14,106 bases of DNA, taken from an uncultured Micrococcus sp. GTDB lineage: Bacteria > Actinomycetota > Actinomycetes > Actinomycetales > Micrococcaceae. The stretch's first letter is position 1. The number at the start of each line of letters is the position of its first letter. This document shows, piece after piece, positions 12,618-14,106 of this stretch. The notes below the pieces were generated by a model. It did no database searches. It saw only the letters and a program-made list of their open reading frames with translations, and had not been told where the DNA came from. Location of the stretch: positions 1-14,106 of the forward strand of contig CAMIOJ010000018.1 of assembly GCA_946222435.1 (NCBI GenBank), read 5' to 3'. A program made the position numbers and the translations under genes.

Positions 12618-14106
12618 GTGATCATCGAACGCCGTCTCACCCCCTACCTCGTCTTCCCCGAGGACTCCCTGCTCGTCGCCCTGCGCAAGATGACGGACAA
12701 CCGCGACCGCATCGTGTTCGTGGTGGACTCCCACGGCTTCCTCGCCGGCTCCCTCTCCGACGGAGACGTGCGCCGGTGGCTGCTGGAGAACCCGGAGGCC
12801 GCCCTGGACATCCCGGCGTCCGAGGTGGCGCACACCTCCCCGGCCACCGCGCCCATGGGGGCCTCCAACGAGGAGATCCGCCAGGCCCTGCCCGCCGGCG
12901 CCAACCATCTGCCGCTGCTAGACGAGCGCGGCCGACTCGCCGCGATCGCCGTGAACCGGGAGGCGGAGCTGAAGATCGGCGACCACCGCATCGGCGAGGA
13001 CCACCGGGCCTTCCTCATCGCGGAGATCGGCAACAACCACCAGGGCGACGTGGACTTCGCCAAGCGCCTGGTGGACCTGGCCGTGGAGGCCGGCGCCGAT
13101 GCCGTGAAGTTCCAGCTGCGGGACATGGACGCGCTGTACCGCCAGTCCGGTGCCGCCACCACGGGCGAGGACCTGGGCGCCCAGCGCACCCTGGACGAGC
13201 TGGCGAAGTTCTCCCTGGACGCGCAGCAGATGATCTCCGTGTTCGACCACGTGCGGGACGCCGGGGTGGCCCTGATGTGCACCCCCTGGGACGCCCCCTC
13301 CATGAAGGTGCTGGCGGACTACGGGATCGACGGCGTCAAGATCGCCTCCGCCGACCTGACCAACCACGGCCTGCTGCGGGAGGCCGCGGCCTCCGGGATC
13401 CCCATGGTGCTCTCCACCGGCATGTCCCGGGAGGAGGAGATCCGCGAGTCCGCCGCCCTGGTCCGCGGCCTGGGCGTTCCCTTCGCCATGCTCCACGCCC
13501 AGTCCACCTACCCGGCCCCGTTCAAGGACGTGAACCTGGCCTACCTGGACCGGCTGGCCGAGATCGCCCAGACGCCGGTGGGCTACTCCGGGCATGAGCG
13601 CGGCTTCCATGTGCCGGTGGCCGCGGTGGCCCGAGGCGCCCGGATCATCGAGAAGCACTTCACCACGGACCGCTCCCTGGAGGGCAACGACCACAAGGTC
13701 TCCCTGCTGCCCGAGGAGTTCGCGCAGATGGTGCAGCAGATCCGCGAGGTGGAGGACTCCATCGGTGCGGCCGGAGAGCGTATGGTCTCCACCGGCGAGG
13801 CGATGAACCGCATCAACCTGGCCAAGTCCCTGGTGGCCGCACGCCCGCTCTCCGCCGGTGACACGGTCACGGAACAGGACGTCACCGTGAAGTCCCCGGG
13901 CCGCGGCCTGCAGCCCAACGAGCTGCCGCGCCTGGTCGGCCGCACCCTGCACCGCGAGATGGCCGAGGGCGACTTCTTCTTCGCCGGCGACCTCACGGAC
14001 ACGGTGCCCACCGGGCGCCAGTTCCAGTTCCGGCGCCCCTGGGGCCTGCCGGTGCGCTACCACGACGTCGAGGCGCTGACGAAGGACTGCACCCCGGACT
14101 TCCTGG
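12618..14106 (+). CDS. neuB: N-acetylneuraminate (nonulosonate) synthase fusion: CBS pair - NeuB - SAF - start of C-terminal domain (3' truncated)
   Basis: The frame is open from GTG 12618 to the window edge: 496 codons with no stop, so the 3' end is missing. GGAG (12608-12611) lies 6 nt before the start, and neuA ends 1 nt upstream. Residues 1 to about 115 form a CBS-type pair: FVVDSHGFLAGSLSDGDVRR, then LPLLDERGRLAAIAV. The NeuB barrel, which condenses PEP with an N-acyl hexosamine, covers about 128-380. It has AFLIAEIGNNHQGD (131-144), VKFQ (163-166), MCTPWD, KIASAD, STGMSREEE, AQSTYPAP, GYSGHERG (metal-type His 326) and IEKHFT (344-349). The SAF domain starts at Lys 403 (KSLVAARPLSAGDTVTEQDV) and runs to about 455. 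From Arg 472, RRPWGLPVRYHDVEALT opens another domain, probably a sugar-isomerase-like barrel known from long NeuB homologues. Ordinary NeuB (about 350 aa) has neither extra part. Confidence 0.94.
   Translation, partial: MIIERRLTPYLVFPEDSLLVALRKMTDNRDRIVFVVDSHGFLAGSLSDGDVRRWLLENPEAALDIPASEVAHTSPATAPMGASNEEIRQALPAGANHLPLLDERGRLAAIAVNREAELKIGDHRIGEDHRAFLIAEIGNNHQGDVDFAKRLVDLAVEAGADAVKFQLRDMDALYRQSGAATTGEDLGAQRTLDELAKFSLDAQQMISVFDHVRDAGVALMCTPWDAPSMKVLADYGIDGVKIASADLTNHGLLREAAASGIPMVLSTGMSREEEIRESAALVRGLGVPFAMLHAQSTYPAPFKDVNLAYLDRLAEIAQTPVGYSGHERGFHVPVAAVARGARIIEKHFTTDRSLEGNDHKVSLLPEEFAQMVQQIREVEDSIGAAGERMVSTGEAMNRINLAKSLVAARPLSAGDTVTEQDVTVKSPGRGLQPNELPRLVGRTLHREMAEGDFFFAGDLTDTVPTGRQFQFRRPWGLPVRYHDVEALTKDCTPDFL

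Noticed and set aside
8720..14106. Horizontal acquisition of the glycan operon based on base composition
   Set aside because: GC content and codon choice look like those of the flanking core genes, and no integrase, insertion sequence or attachment-site repeat was seen. A formal codon-usage test was not possible.
1..14106. CRISPR arrays, insertion sequences or prophage remnants
   Set aside because: No spaced repeat array, transposase motif or terminal inverted repeats were recognised in any frame.

Overview
The window is about 70% GC, densely packed, uses strong SD sequences with ATG/GTG starts, and has the order ispE - ABC-F ATPase - (sugar transferase) - tRNA-Gln - glmU - prs. This points to a Gram-positive actinobacterium, most likely a Micrococcaceae member such as Micrococcus, Kocuria or a relative. 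The family assignment is an inference from gene order and base composition, not from a database search.

Layout. Left block (1-2242): the 3' end of ispE (isoprenoid precursor synthesis), then a two-domain Uup/EttA-type ABC-F protein. Next (2243-3927), behind an unusually AT-rich upstream region holding a 14-bp tandem repeat, comes a membrane polyprenyl-phosphate sugar-1-phosphate transferase, an enzyme that starts a lipid-linked glycan. Then tRNA-Gln(UUG) with a strong leader hairpin, glmU (UDP-GlcNAc), prs (PRPP) and a signal peptidase I gene. A perfect 15-bp-stem terminator at 7483-7518 separates this from a convergent minus-strand gene. That gene encodes an orphan protein combining an HPr-kinase-like P-loop domain with a C-terminal PqqD-like winged helix. 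An AT-rich divergent intergenic region (8609-8719) then leads into the right-hand operon.

Right block (8720-14106, continuing past the end): five co-directional genes joined by ATGA/GTGA overlaps or a 1-nt gap. They are a GT2 glycosyltransferase, a CgeB-like glycosyltransferase, an unassigned capsule/polysialyltransferase-like protein, a NeuA-type CMP-nonulosonate cytidylyltransferase, and a NeuB-type nonulosonate synthase. The last is a fusion: CBS pair, NeuB barrel, SAF domain, then the start of a further C-terminal domain cut by the window edge. It is intact up to the window edge, where no stop codon has yet been reached.

How they may work together (inference): GlmU supplies UDP-GlcNAc, the usual precursor of sialic-acid-like sugars. 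NeuB and NeuA would make and activate a nonulosonic acid. The glycosyltransferases would place it in a glycan that could start on the lipid carrier loaded by the 2428-3927 transferase. A sialic-acid-like (Neu5Ac, Kdn, legionaminic or pseudaminic) cell-wall glycopolymer or surface glycan in an actinobacterium is the most interesting reading of the window. The exact sugar cannot be read from this sequence.
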